Shown piece by piece: positions 47,580-59,150 of a DNA stretch of 64,000 nucleotides. The stretch lies in NCBI RefSeq assembly GCF_000143415.4, contig NW_003314296.1, forward strand, positions 248,001-312,000, read 5' to 3'. The notes below the pieces were generated by a model that made no database searches, was not told the origin of the DNA, and was given only the letters and a program-made list of their open reading frames with translations. The position numbers and the translations under genes were made by a program. The DNA is from Selaginella moellendorffii. Its lineage: Eukaryota > Streptophyta > Lycopodiopsida > Selaginellales > Selaginellaceae. Position 1 is the stretch's first letter. Every line of letters starts with the position of its first letter.

Positions 47580-48830
47580 ACTTGACATTTAGTGTCCACA
47601 AGGCGTAGAGCAAGATCTTACTTTCTCTTGATGAGGTTCGCAAAGCTCAAAAGATTGAGCCGTGGATTCAAAGGCTTTGCAATGGGTTTGAGAATCCTAC
47701 ATCACTTGCTAATGACTTGTTTTTCCGGCATTAACATTCTCAATATTGCCTTAAAGATGGCCTTTTTTATTTTGTGGGGATGGATCTTGATGATCATTTA
47801 TGGCTAGTGGTGCCTTCTATTTTTATTCCGCAATTTCTCTATGCCTACCATGATTCTCCTGTTCTAGGTGGGCATATGGGACATCGTCGTGTAACCGAGA
47901 AGCTGCACAGGTCTTTCTATTGGCTGGAGATGGGATGTGATATTATCTAGTATGTGTATAGCTACATTTGGTGCCAAGCTCGTAATACTCCCCCTCGTGC
48001 TACGGAAGGATGGTTGGAGTCAATTGCAGTTTCCCATTCGTTTGAGTTAGTGGCATTTGATCTTATGGGACTTTTTCCACTGTCGACTGCTGGCAATGAG
48101 TATGTTATTATTGCTTCTGACTACTTAACTTGTTGGGTGGAAGTTGGTGCTCTTGCTAGTGCCTTTGCAACTACTGTTGGATACTTCCTCCTCAATCAGA
48201 TGGTCTAGTAGAATAGCTTTTTCGGACATTCAAAGGGATGATTGCAAAGTATGTGAATTTTCAGCATTTGGATTGGGATGGTTATTTGCCATCTTTTCAG
48301 TATGCATGTGTCACAGGGGTGCAGAGTTCAGTTGGTGCTTCACCATATAAACTCCTATATAGTCATGATCCAATATTACCAACAGAGCTGGGTTCACCTT
48401 CACAATTGCCATGAGCTGCCGATGCTAGGTTGTGGGATTAGTATTTGACAAGCATTCTTCCACTTGTCCGACCAGAGTCTACCTAACACCTAGGCTGCAT
48501 ACAAATGGGGCTATAACTCCCATCATCATCCATTTGTGGAGTACAAAGTGGATGATTTGGTGTTAGTCCATTTTCCCCATCTTACGGTACATGGTTTATG
48601 TAAGGGGCTCCTTGCGCAATGGAAAGGACCGTATCAAGTGTTGCGGCAAGTTGGACCATAAGTTTATGAGGTTCGGCATGACATCTAGCAGACCAATCCT
48701 CCAGAGATTGTGCATGTGCAACAGTTGAAATGCTTCATACAAAGGGATCAGAAGCAATTAATACCACCTACAAATCCACTGATGCCTCTTTCAGATGTTC
48801 GTCCAGATCCCGGCCCATTTACAAGATAAC
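47580..48830 (+). pseudogene. Gypsy D integrase relic
   Basis: Resumes the D polyprotein after the insertion: CLKDGLFYFVGM, SPVLGGHMGHRRVTEKLHR (zinc-finger region), VSHSFELVAFDLMG, YVIIASDYLTCWVEV (catalytic-core start) and C-terminal segments to about 48,780 (VRPDPGPFTR). Many stops. Confidence 0.75.
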
Positions 48831-48867
48831 CCTGATGGTCTTCCATTATTCCGAGAGGAGGGAATGA

Positions 48868-49065
48868 TGTGAGGGCCAAGTGTATGGTTACGATGCTATA
48901 TACTAATATTAGCGTAGTGAGATTTTGGTAGCCATCGAATTGGTTTCAATCCAAATCACTTCATCAAATTGTTTCATCAAATTGCTTTTGTATATCAACT
49001 AGGGTTTTTGGGCTAATTGATATGCACATTTTCTGTATTCCCTTTCCATATCCCAAGCACTCACA
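48868..49065 (+). repeat. 3' LTR of gypsy D
   Basis: 198 bp, TGTGAGGGCC...AAGCACTCACA, preceded by a polypurine tract and followed by the ATGC duplication. Confidence 0.8.
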
Positions 49066-49420
49066 ATGCAAAAGCATAATTTATATTTTAAAATGTTGAT
49101 ATTTTAAGTGGTAAAAGCATATATGGCTTTAAAATACATGGTCAAATTTATAACAATATTGCTTCAACATATCCTGTTGCCAACATGCCATTATCATATA
49201 GATAATTTTACATGTTTAATATATATGAGGCTACAAATATTAGAAAGGAAAATTCATTCAACACAAATTGTGATCTTAATTTTTTATTACAATTAGATAA
49301 GTTTTAAGAACAATAAACATATATACACAAGCTTTTTAAATGATGTATAACCTTGAATCACAAGAACAATATCACTCAATTAGCACTATAACTTTGAAAT
49401 ATGGTATTTACATGGTTGTT
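49066..49420 (+). pseudogene. Helitron Rep N-domain relic (plus copy)
   Basis: GQIYNNIASTYPVANMPLSY, EATNIRKENSFNTN and LLQLDKF on the plus strand match the Helitron_like_N region also present, inverted, at 57.1-57.7 kb. The gypsy D 3' LTR abuts its 5' side, so D appears to have inserted into this Rep gene. Confidence 0.65.
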
Positions 49421-51399
49421 AGAAATGGAGGTACCTCAATCATAGCCTAGCTGTTCTCAAAGTTCCAAGGGAATGAAGTGATGGAAGTTAATGTGTTGCC
49501 TAGGAACGGTAACTGCAAAAATGATGAAAGATGACAACCTAATAGATGAATGGTGGAAGAAATTGCTAGTTGATTATAATGGAGTGATAGTGGAGGGGAT
49601 CTGGCAGCCTTTGAATATAGTTGAAGTTGTTGGTAGCATGTGTGCTCATTGCGGAAGAAGAAAAGGTTTGTAATCTTTATAGCCATCTATTAGAATCATT
49701 GTGTTTTTCTACTGTAGAAATATGGGATTGGGTAAAACATCTACCCATAGTAATACTTAGTCTCTTGTGTGCATCAGGTCTAACCATCTCTCAAAAATCA
49801 GCTACTAAGTGTCTTAGATTTACCCATACTCACTGCATCAAAGTAGTCTAAGTCATATCTTGAGTTTAGCATGTTAGATTGGCTGCTTTTTGGTGTGGCT
49901 ATTGCATATAGTGATGATGAATAGAGTGAGATCCCTGAGGCCATGTGTGCATGATGAGAAAAGTGAAGAAGTGTGAACCAGACAATTGTAGTGAGTGGTA
50001 AACAATGGTGTAGTTAGTAATAGAATGAATGATTGTAACTGTAAGTGGTGGAGAGTGATGTTGATGATAGTGGGAGTGAAATAAAGTGAAAAAAAACCTA
50101 GGAACCTTGAGTAGCAAACTGTGAAATGGATGACCTCCCAGATGCGAGGAGTTGATGCAACCTTAAGGTGAAAGTCCAAGCTCATGATTACTCCATCCTA
50201 GAAACACCATCTAAAAGAAAGCAAAAATAATGAAAGAAAAAGAAAGAAAAGAGGAGACAAGAAAAAATCTCACAACATAGGAAGTTTGGAAAACTCTCTC
50301 CTAGAGATTGAATCTATGCCAAGAGATCATAAAGAGTTTTGAAGGAGGCCAAAGATGTTGCAAATCTAACCATTTCACCCTCCAATGTGTGATGTGTTAG
50401 TATTGCCAATATGATGAAATCTGGAGCTTGGCTGTATGTGGTGACCTATGGAGCCCCTAGAGTATGGAAGGAAGAGTCTCCAAAGTAGTGAACTCAATCA
50501 GAAGTGCTCACAAGAATCCGATGGTTAAGTAAATTGTGAGTGACCATAAAAGATGTCATGCTGTGGGTGAGGCCACGGCTAATATCTTGTTTTTAGAGAG
50601 GTCCAATGTGATGTCTCAAGGTTGGAGAAGCTTTTGAAAAGAGCTAGGCTAGTGGTGGAGAAAAAGTGCTACTTTTGCCACCTTTAGTGAGTAAATAATT
50701 TGCAACTTTTGGCCTGTATGCACCTTGTCCATCTGTTGTGTCAAAGTGTTGTGGACTATGGTTAAAGGTTGGAGATGGTCCAAAGAAAAAAGTGTGGCTA
50801 GAAACAATCTATGAGTCACTGCAAATGTGTTCTTATCATCACTTAGAAGGTCACATGGTAAAGTACATGTGACTTGGAGATTTTCCTGTAAAGGTGGTTA
50901 GTACAACATCACAAACTTCTTGGTGGATATCAACTCCAAGAGAGGAAGAGAAATCATGCTCTATAGCTACAAACTCCCTTGGCAATATGAATGTGGGTGA
51001 TGTTGCGTCAATGAGTGAAGTGGTCTCATCCAGTGGCCAAGGTTACATCTCTACCTTATGTGGATGGGCCTTGTGCTCCACAAGCTTAGGAGCCATTGCT
51101 TCTACCTGAAAACTCATATGGATTTTGCTCCTGTTGATAGAGTTGTATGGAATCTCTGAGCTGGGAAGAATTGGATCTAGCACCTCTAGTTATGTGAGAA
51201 TGTGTTGTAGAGTGTCTGGTGTCCCTATATGAGGATCTGTCTCAAAAAATTTGCTCTTCAAAGGCACCACAAAAACTGTGTTCTCCTCCAAGTTGGGCAT
51301 TTTTGGAATCCCAAGAATCTTGCTTGGATCTTTAGCCACCTAGAGCCCGAGTGAACATGGTGATGCAGAGTGGATGGAGGAGAAGTCAAGGATAAGGTT
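49421..51399. other. Unassigned, probably retroelement-derived
   Basis: Mid-AT sequence with only short open frames. The minus strand may hold more of the retroelement relic that becomes readable from 51.5 kb, but I cannot identify domains. Confidence 0.3.
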
Positions 51400-52110
51400 G
51401 TTCAGTCTATGTACAGAAAATCAATCATATTACATCTCAAAATTGAGACTCCATCATCATGCTAGCAATTGACGAAGAAGCAATAGATCATTGTGGAGAG
51501 GAGCTTGATGGTGCTATTGTGACCTTAGCCATGTCTTGGGATGCCAAAGCTTGCCCCTTATCATTGAGAATTATCACCTAGCTGTCTCCTCTCCCAATCT
51601 ATAGCTACTTGTGCTTGAAGTCAAAGACACAAGGTGTTGCATCTAACCATGGCTGCCCCAAGATGACAGACTTCTCCTATGAGGAGGCTCCCAAAGCAAT
51701 GTAGTCCACAACAAGGAAGTTAGCTATGGACTCATGACTGTGGATGAGAATACTGACATTTTAGCAAATTCCCATAGGTGCTATAGTGTGAGTTACAAAG
51801 GTCTTTAACATGACTTTGGAATAGTTTTGGACTTGGAGGCTTGCTTGTTGAGAAAGAGTGGAGGAGAGAATGTTTGTGGCTGAGCTAAAGTTAGCAAGAG
51901 CCTCCACATTAATGCCCTGCAATTGCTGTTAAAACTATGAATGTGCCTAGATCAAGAGCCACTATGGCATTGACAATAAAAATGGAAGTCATGTCTGGGG
52001 CTGAAAAAGGTGCTCACTGGGATCTCAAACTGCTAAAGCAAAGCTAGGAATTGTAGACAAAGAGCGGCAAGTGTTGTCATGATTGGAATTGTTAGGACCT
52101 GGTCTATAAG
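51400..52110 (-). pseudogene. Retroelement protease-region relic
   Basis: On the minus strand: LQVQNYSKVMLKTFVTHTI, HESIANFLVVDYIALG and SVILGQPWLDATPCVFDFK (about 51,600-51,670). These resemble the flap/'ILGxxWL' part of a plant Ty3/gypsy-type aspartic protease. Several stops; no RT nearby. Confidence 0.55.
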
Positions 52111-52347
52111 ATTGCTTGAGTAACAACTTGACATCAAAAGAGACCTTTCAGGCTACATGTTGGTGAAGTTTGGCATGCATGCAGACACTAGAACTCCAGA
52201 TATCAACTTTGACACTGGCACTACTGCAAATGTCTCCAAGAAGGGCAACTTGTAAGTAGTGAGAACTGGAGGGGAAACAAATGCTAGAGCTAGTGTCAAT
52301 GTGGTGTCCAACTCCTCTATTGCTATTTGTGCCTTTCTCTAAGTAGC

Positions 52348-53993
52348 TGTGAGACACAAAATCCCTAGGCCCCAAAGTGGAGCCGGAAGGGTGCCACGTG
52401 GTAGTGGCCAAAGCGAAAGCCAAACGAATGTAACACGTTTGGACCAAAAACTCCAACTTGAAAGGTCAAGAGTGGGAGTGGAACTCCCAACAAAGGGCTC
52501 GAGGAATGAGTACAAAGCAAGCAATAAGCGAGGCTCCAAAAAGGGACTCAAAAGGACCACCACGTGACACGTGGATGAGTCCGAGATAGAGTCCGAGTTG
52601 GAGTCTGAGATGGACCGGAGATGGAGTCCAAGATGGACCTGAGTTGGAGTCCAAGATGGACCTGAGATGGAGTCTGAGATGGAGTCCGAGATGGACCTGA
52701 GATGGACCCGAGTTGGAGTCTGAGACGGACCCAAGATGGAGTTCGAGATGGACCGAGACAGAGTCCGAGATGGAGTCCAAGATGGAATCCAAGATGGAGT
52801 CTGAGAAGGACCCGAGATGGAGTCCAAGGTCGAGACCGAGACCAGGACCAAGACGGAGACCGGGACTGAGACTGAGACCAAGACTGAGACCGAGACCGAA
52901 ATCGGGACCGAGACCGAGACCGAGGCCAAGGCTGAGACCAATCCCGAGTCCGAGTCCGAGTCCGAGTCCGAGTCCGAGTCTGAGTCCGAGTCCGAGTCTG
53001 AGTTTGAGTCTGAGAGGGTGAAAGCCCAAAGTGTTCGTCTCCCAAACCCTAGGGGGTTTGGTGAGCTCTAAAAGTATAGTAAGGGGGAGGACTATAGTGG
53101 AGCCAGTTTGGCTAGGAAAGGCCAGTTTGGCCCAGGAAGGTTGTACCCAGTGTTGGGTGATAAGCTGCCCACTAGGAAGTCCAAGACTAGAGTGAACACA
53201 AATTGACAAGCGGGGTAGCTTGGTGAAGTGTTCAAGAGCCAGCTCTAGTTCCCCCGGGAGATCAACTGGCCGATGCTCCCAGTCTAAATGTGGGTGGCAC
53301 TACCTATTTGGATACCTGGTGTGGCTCAACGGAACCTCGCTCTAAGCCCATGGCTAGAGCACCCAAAGGCAGAAGGCGGGGAAAGTACCTATGAGGCCCA
53401 CATAAGGCTATGGTGTTCCGAAAGGTTGTCCCAAAGTTCCAGACTGTGGAAAGGAAGAGGAGTAGCCCTCTGGTATGGCGACCAAGGACACAGTCACATA
53501 CAATGGGACTTAGTGGTCAGGCCTGTGGGCCTTGATCTAGTGGCAGTGTTGGCGAACATGGCTATGGACAGAAAGGGACTTGGTGGGGACTGGAAAAAGG
53601 GGTATTGGGGAAGGCTAATCCCCATGTCTGTGGGCATCCTAAGGATGCTAAAGGGTGGATCTGGGATGATCACTCATGGATGGATGGCCCAATCCTTAAG
53701 AGACGGGACTGTGATGCAGGTGGTGTTAGACCACTAGTGTGATCAAGGTGAAGGGGCATGGCCTTAGTGTAACAGGCCGATATGTCAATGGTACCTTGGG
53801 GTGTCAGTCATGGGATAGGACATATGGAGCACTTGGACCAAGTGCAATGGTTGAGTTGCATGGATGTCATTCTTGGGGCTAGCTAGTCCCTAAGTCTAGA
53901 ATAAGACTTATGGAGGTTGTGAGTGAGACTCCTCCAAGTGGTCGGAGGTGTGGTTAAGTGACTAAAGTAGAATGAAAAATTTAGTCGCTTACA
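52348..53993 (+). mobile_element. 5' LTR, family A, followed by a primer-binding site
   Basis: 1,646 bp, TGTGAGACACAAAATCCC...TTTAGTCGCTTACA. Directly after it, ATTTGGTATTAGAGC (53,994-54,008) matches the primer-binding site complementary to initiator tRNA-Met (TGGTATCAGAGC) with one change. So this copy is a real 5' LTR rather than a solo. It contains the satellite at about 52,570-53,010. Confidence 0.88.
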
Positions 53994-55478
53994 ATTTGGT
54001 ATTAGAGCTGTTCCTTAGTCCGACTCTTATTGGTAGCCAAGTATATCACCACTTGTATTGGAATTGGAAGGTCCTAGATATGGACCTATCCTCGAGGAGT
54101 AGCATGTCGAGAGGACATGGCTCTCCACTCAAGTTCATGCGTGAACTTGTGCACGATATGGTGGATGGAAAAAGGCTAGTAAGAGAACGACTTTTGGATT
54201 TTGGGAACAGTATAAAGTTTTCCTCAGAGAGTTGAGGATGTGATCCGGATGAGCGGTTGACTCAGCAAACTAACTAAGGTAGTTATGGTAAACAACTATA
54301 GTTGGGATCATGGGAAAGGTAGAAACCCCAAAACAATAAAGGAGTCACAAAATTATCCTCACATAGTTTAGGCTGGTGCTCATGAATTTGAGACCGGAAT
54401 TGATGACCGTGAGAGGTCAAGTATTGATCAGGACACGAATCCTCGAAATGGTAACCAGGGTTACTTTTTATAAATGCTGGAACAAACCTAAGGAGTTGGG
54501 GGTGTGCTTAAAGGATGAGTCGGTATTTTCATTATAGAGATGGATAGTTCTAAGGGGCAAAGGTAGCCCACAGAGAACGGAAAATAATAAAGTGTTGAAG
54601 TAACACTTGCAAGATGGTCCTTATGAGTAGGACATGAATACATGAAGTTGTATTCCAGTGAGCTAACACCTCAAAAATAGGACCTTATGGGTCATTGGTT
54701 TACCAAAGTCCAAAAATGCTGAATGACTCAAGAAGAGTCAAGGAATGGTCCTAAGGGATTGGAAAAAGTATTTGGATTGAGGTGTATGGTGCCCCATGAA
54801 GGATGGGAAGGATCGTAAGATCCAAGTACGAGGACAGAGGGCAGAATGTGCCATAATAAAGTCATGGGAAAGGTGTTCCCTAAAATAAAGCAACTTTGGT
54901 ATAAAGTTGTGTGTGAACCCTATAGTGCAGTGCTAACTGATAGTTGGCATAAGAGATAACTATATTGGTCTTTGGCAAAGACCTAGACACAAGTAAGAAG
55001 TGTCATATAGGTAAACTCGTGGAGCTGATGGTGTGGAAACACTGAATGTGCCAAGGCGTGTTGCCTTGAGGTCAAGTTAGCGGGTTCATGAGAACCCTTC
55101 CAAAGGAATCCCAATGGAAATGGGAATGGCATAGCCTAAGCTAGAAGGCATGCGGTTAGAGTGTAGGGACCCAAATAATGATGGAGGTGTGGAAGCACCA
55201 GCAATGAGTTGTAGGACTTGACAACTATGAGACAACTAAACAAAAGGTGCAAAATAATTGGTTAAATTAGTAGAAGGTAACTACATAAGACTTCTTATGG
55301 GGATAAAGAAGTTAGGTATACTCTTATGGGGGAGAAATTGCATATGTTGTGATATAGTAAGTCAATGTCGTAAAGGGAATGCTCATTGCCAAAAAAACAA
55401 AAAAAAAAGAAGCCATCATTAGGACACCCAAACACTTTAAAACACCCAATTAATCTCTGAATTTTTTACTTCTAGACT
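53994..55478 (+). mobile_element. Non-coding interior of the family A element
   Basis: About 1.5 kb after the primer-binding site with no gag or pol domain in any frame; possibly a non-autonomous (LARD-like) element or a decayed one. It ends near an A-rich tract (55,395-55,412). No 3' LTR of family A is found in the window. Confidence 0.5.
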
Positions 55479-55479
55479 C

Positions 55480-56560
55480 CAGGGGGAAACACTATGGCCT
55501 AACGATTCGATATGAGTACCCTTACTCCCCCATTTCCATCGCAAAAGGAAGGCCTAAGCCCCTGGGAAGGAGTGAGGACCAATGCATTGCACGGTACTCA
55601 AATGGGGCACCACTCCACATGAACCAAGAGCACTATAATCACTTTCCCTTTTGGGAGTGGGAGTTGCTTTAGAGCACTTCCTTGAATGGCCTCTTTAGCA
55701 CCACCCAAGTCTATACAAGTCCATATTCACTCAAGTGTAAGCTCCTGAATTTGGATTTCCCGGGAGGTCACCTAGCCTAGTATTATTCAAACCCAAGGAC
55801 ACTTAACCCAAATATCCCAAGACTCTTAATCGATTGGAAAAAGAGGGTGCACTCTTGTTTATGGGCCCTTTCCCTCTATATTTGAACCTTATGGATCGTC
55901 TTTCAAGTCGTTCTCTTTGGTTGCTTACAATCCACCATGCTTCCCTACAAGTTCACACCCTCGTGAATGGAAGCTAAGAACCGCAACTCTCCTGAGAGCC
56001 CCACTCTCTTGACACCCTACCCCTTAAGTCGAGCCCAGCAAGAGCAAATTGGACCACCCAAATGTCAATCAACATGTGTGTGATACCTCTAGCCAACCAA
56101 CAGAGTCGGACCTTGAGACCGCTCTGATACCAAATGTAAGCTCCTGAATTTGGACCTCTCAGGAAGTCCAAACTCAGGAGCTTACACCAAGGCCCCTAAC
56201 CCTTTATTTCAATTTGGAAGCACCACTAGAGAGTCTTATTCCTTTAATCCTTTAAAATTGGTTCTTAAACCTCACCATCCCTACTATACTTTTAGAACCC
56301 CTCTTCAACCTAGGCTTTCACACCATGACCCGTATTAACCTATGTTAGTATTCGGACTTGGTCTCAGACTCGATCTCAGATTTAGTCTTAGACCTAATCT
56401 TGGATCTTGAACTCAATCTCGAACTTGATCTCAAACTCGGTCTCGGAGTTGGTTTCAGACTCGATCTTGGACTCTGTCTCATCTGATGAACTCTTTATTA
56501 TTCTAGTCGTGGTTTCAAGGATCCTTTAGCTTGCAACACCTCGAGGAGTTGGTTCTTACA
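55480..56560 (-). mobile_element. Family C LTR, reverse, interrupted by a TRIM
   Basis: Matches the solo family C LTR in reverse on both sides of the TRIM at 55,736-56,186. It ends GTTGGTTCTTACA at 56,560 and keeps a short satellite (56,345-56,480). The other end is truncated near 55,480. Confidence 0.75.
55736..56186 (-). mobile_element. TRIM family B with a palindromic second LTR
   Basis: 451 bp in reverse orientation. One LTR is 55,736-55,929 (194 bp). The interior carries TTTGGTATCAGAGCGG (minus strand, ends at about 56,134), an exact initiator-tRNA-Met primer-binding site. The second LTR (56,135-56,186) is reduced to a 52-bp hairpin made of two inverted copies of the LTR's 3' end. Flanks TCAAG / CCAAG match at 4 of 5 bases. 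Confidence 0.85.
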
Positions 56561-56674
56561 GTAATATAGATGTGTTCCATGCCTTCATATCAAGCTTACA
56601 TATCTAAACTTAGGGTGAGGTGATGCATTGGAACCCAACCAATTACAAAGAAGCATTAAAAAAACTAATCTAAC

Positions 56675-57102
56675 CCTGGGAAGGGGATTGCAAAAGAATT
56701 TAGTAATTTATGGATGGATGGTTAACACCTTATTGTTTGTGCAGTGAATAGTTGAAACCAAGTAAGACTAAGTAGGAGCTATTACATTAGATGGAAATCT
56801 TAACAAGTGAACTTAATTGAGGCCAAGGTAGAGATGGTTAGATAGACGAGCTTAACTAGCAAATTAAAAAGGAAAAATTTATAGCTAACAATTTGGTATT
56901 TAAGCTTTTTTTTCAATTCTTGCAAAGGATAGAGGTAGATTGCTAGGAGATGGCTAAAGTAAGACATAAGCAAACCAAGGTAAAGACGGAATCTCCTATA
57001 GAAATGGAGCTTCTAGTCGAACAAGAAGGTATTAATGAGGAATCCTTGTATGAGGACTCTAGTGAGGAAATTTCAAAATAAGAGTCTGGTGCTGAGATTT
57101 AA
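56675..57102 (+). mobile_element. Family C LTR 3' end, primer-binding site and short gag-like start
   Basis: The last ~215 bp of a family C LTR (to 56,890, ...GCTAACA), then ATTTGGTATTTAAGC (a decayed tRNA-Met primer-binding site). An ATG at 56,950 opens about 44 acidic/Lys-rich codons (MAKVRHKQTKVKTESPIEME...) that may be the start of gag. Confidence 0.55.
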
Positions 57103-57740
57103 TTGAGTTATATTGTTCTTGTGATTCAAGATTATATATCATTTAAAAAGCTTGTGTATATGGGTTTATTGTTGTTAGCAACCTATCTAATTATAATAAT
57201 AAATTAGGATCAGAATTTGTGTTGAATGAATTTTTATTTTTAATATTTATAGCCTCAAATGCATAAAACATGTATATTTATCCATATAATGGTAGCATAT
57301 TGGCAACAGAATATGCTGAAGCAATATTATGATAAATTTGACTATGTATTCTAAAGAAATATAGGCCTTTATCACTTAAATTATTAACATTAGCACCCAT
57401 TAATGCAAAAGCCAAAGCATTGTTGAAATTTCTTATGTCAATTTTAAAGTTGGAGTTTTTATTTTCATTAAAAAGCATATGCAATACAGTAACTTTTTCA
57501 TTCTAGCAACACATTGAGCTTGACCCATTTTCAAAATGTAATGCACCACAAAAAACATATATAGATGACATATTTCTAATATGAAACATATGTGTTGTAT
57601 GGTCCTTATAATTTTTTTGATGTGCTAATTTATAAACAGTATAGCTATGATGATTACATGCATTTGTATTAGTTTTATTAACATTTTCAAGGTTTATATT
57701 TATATGAGCTTCATTAGTGATTGGCAGACCTTTTCCAGGT
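57103..57740 (-). pseudogene. Helitron Rep N-domain relic (minus copy)
   Basis: Minus-strand reading gives, in order, GLPITNEAHINI, MSSIYVFCGALHFENG (the 'CxALHW'-type zinc motif), MCC-x-NEKVTVLHM, FKIDIRNFNNALAFALMGAN, GLYFFRIHSQIYHNIAS and LYG...MFYAFEA, NSFNTNSDPNLLL, LLTTINPYTQAF. This is the Helitron_like_N segment of RepHel. A few stops and AT-rich drift show decay. Inverted relative to the copy at 49.1 kb. Confidence 0.8.
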
Positions 57741-58264
57741 CGTGATGAGCACTTAAAAAGCCTCCCATGCTTTCCATTGTGTCTTAACCACCACTATAAA
57801 AGCATAAGTGAGCCCAGTATGCTGATCAAGAACTTGAGTTGATCACACTTGTCTCCTAGAACACTCTAAATGCAGAGAATGGGCAGGAAGATTAGGCTCT
57901 CAAGTTTTTGAATAGGATAGAGGATGAAGGAGGCAATTGTGTAACGGATGATGCAAACTACACTACTGGTTTCAATGCTTGAGAAGAAGGCAAGGAGCTC
58001 AATGGGTAACTTGTCAAAGTTTTGGAGAATACAATGATGCTTGAGCTATGAGAGGTGAATGGGGTTCACAAACTATAGCTTTGAGAACTCAAGGAAGGAT
58101 CCATTTCTTTAATAATTGGCATAATTCTGATCCTAGTTGCTTTAATGCCCTCCAGGTTAGCATTGACTCCTTTCCCAATGGTCTGCCCAAGTACAAAATT
58201 TTTATCCTAGTTATTTTAATGCTCTCTAGGTTGGCATTGACTTTTTGCCAATAGGCCACCCAAG

Positions 58265-58475
58265 TGTAAATAACTAAAGAGAACAATTTGATAAACAATT
58301 TATAAAAGTTCAAATACAAAAGAAAAAGATTCATGAATAAGAGTGCACCCTCTTTTTCAATTGGTTAAGGGTCTTGGGATATTTAGGGTTAAGTGTCTTT
58401 GGGTTTAAATAATACTGGGTTAGGTGACTTTTTGCAAAGTCCAAATATAAAAGTTTACCTCAAATACATCATTCC
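58265..58475 (+). mobile_element. TRIM family B LTR fragment
   Basis: Degenerate plus-oriented copy of the ~195-bp family B LTR (AACTAAAGAGAACAATTTGA ... AAGTTTACCTC). Confidence 0.65.
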
Positions 58476-58659
58476 CTTAGCCTCTTTAATTATTTCTCAT
58501 ACCTCACTATCTCAAAATCCTATACCAAGTGAAGTATAGAAGTACATACTTGATGATTGTTAAGATGTTAGCTTTTGGAAGTCTGTTTCTCATCACAAGT
58601 TTGTTTAAACTACTAGATGAGGAAGTTTATCATCACATTTCTCATGCTAAAGATGCTCA

Positions 58660-59150
58660 TTACTATTAATAATTACCTTAAGTATTCCAAAACCCTTAAT
58701 CATTTAGAAAAGGGGGCACTTTTGTTCATGAGCTATTTCCCTTTATATTTGAATCTTTATAAATCATTTTTTGAGTTATTCTTTTTAGTTGTTTATAATT
58801 CACAATACTTCCTTGCAAATTCATACCCTCGTGAATTGAAGTTGAGAGTCATAATTTTCTTGAAAGCCTCACTCTCTTGATACCTTACCCCTCAAGTCAA
58901 CCCTAGCCAAACTAAACTAGACTATCAAATATTAATTTTAACATGTGGTCTAGACCCCCTTTTAATACTAAATATGATCTTTTAAATTTAGATTTTTCTA
59001 GATGTTAGTATTACTCAAACCCAAGGACATTTAACCCCAAGTATCTCTAGACCTTTCACTATTTTGAAAAAAATTTATTCATGGGTTTTTTCCCTTTATA
59101 TCTAAACCTTTACAAATCATTTTTCATGTCATTTTCTTTAGTAATTTATA
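58660..59150 (-). mobile_element. TRIM family B, degenerate
   Basis: Reverse-oriented LTR (to about 58,797), interior with the ACCCTCGTGAATTGAAG block, and a second LTR (about 58,971-59,150). It is AT-shifted by many C-to-T/G-to-A changes relative to the copy at 55.7 kb, so it is older. Confidence 0.65.

Larger units (their letters stand above)
41622..49065 (+). mobile_element. Ty3/gypsy retrotransposon D with nested insertion
   Basis: Short LTRs at 41,622-41,776 and 48,868-49,065, both TGTGA...CTCACA and sharing ACTAATATTAGCGTARTG and CTAGGGTTTTTGGGCTAAT. Flanked by ATGC on both sides (41,618-41,621 and 49,066-49,069). A purine-rich tract (AGAGGAGGGAATGA) sits just before the 3' LTR. Pol fragments lie at 42.3-44.1 and 47.6-48.8 kb; a second gypsy sequence (E) interrupts them. 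The 5' leader has an 80-bp direct duplication around 41,828 and 41,908. Gag is not recognisable. Confidence 0.8.
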
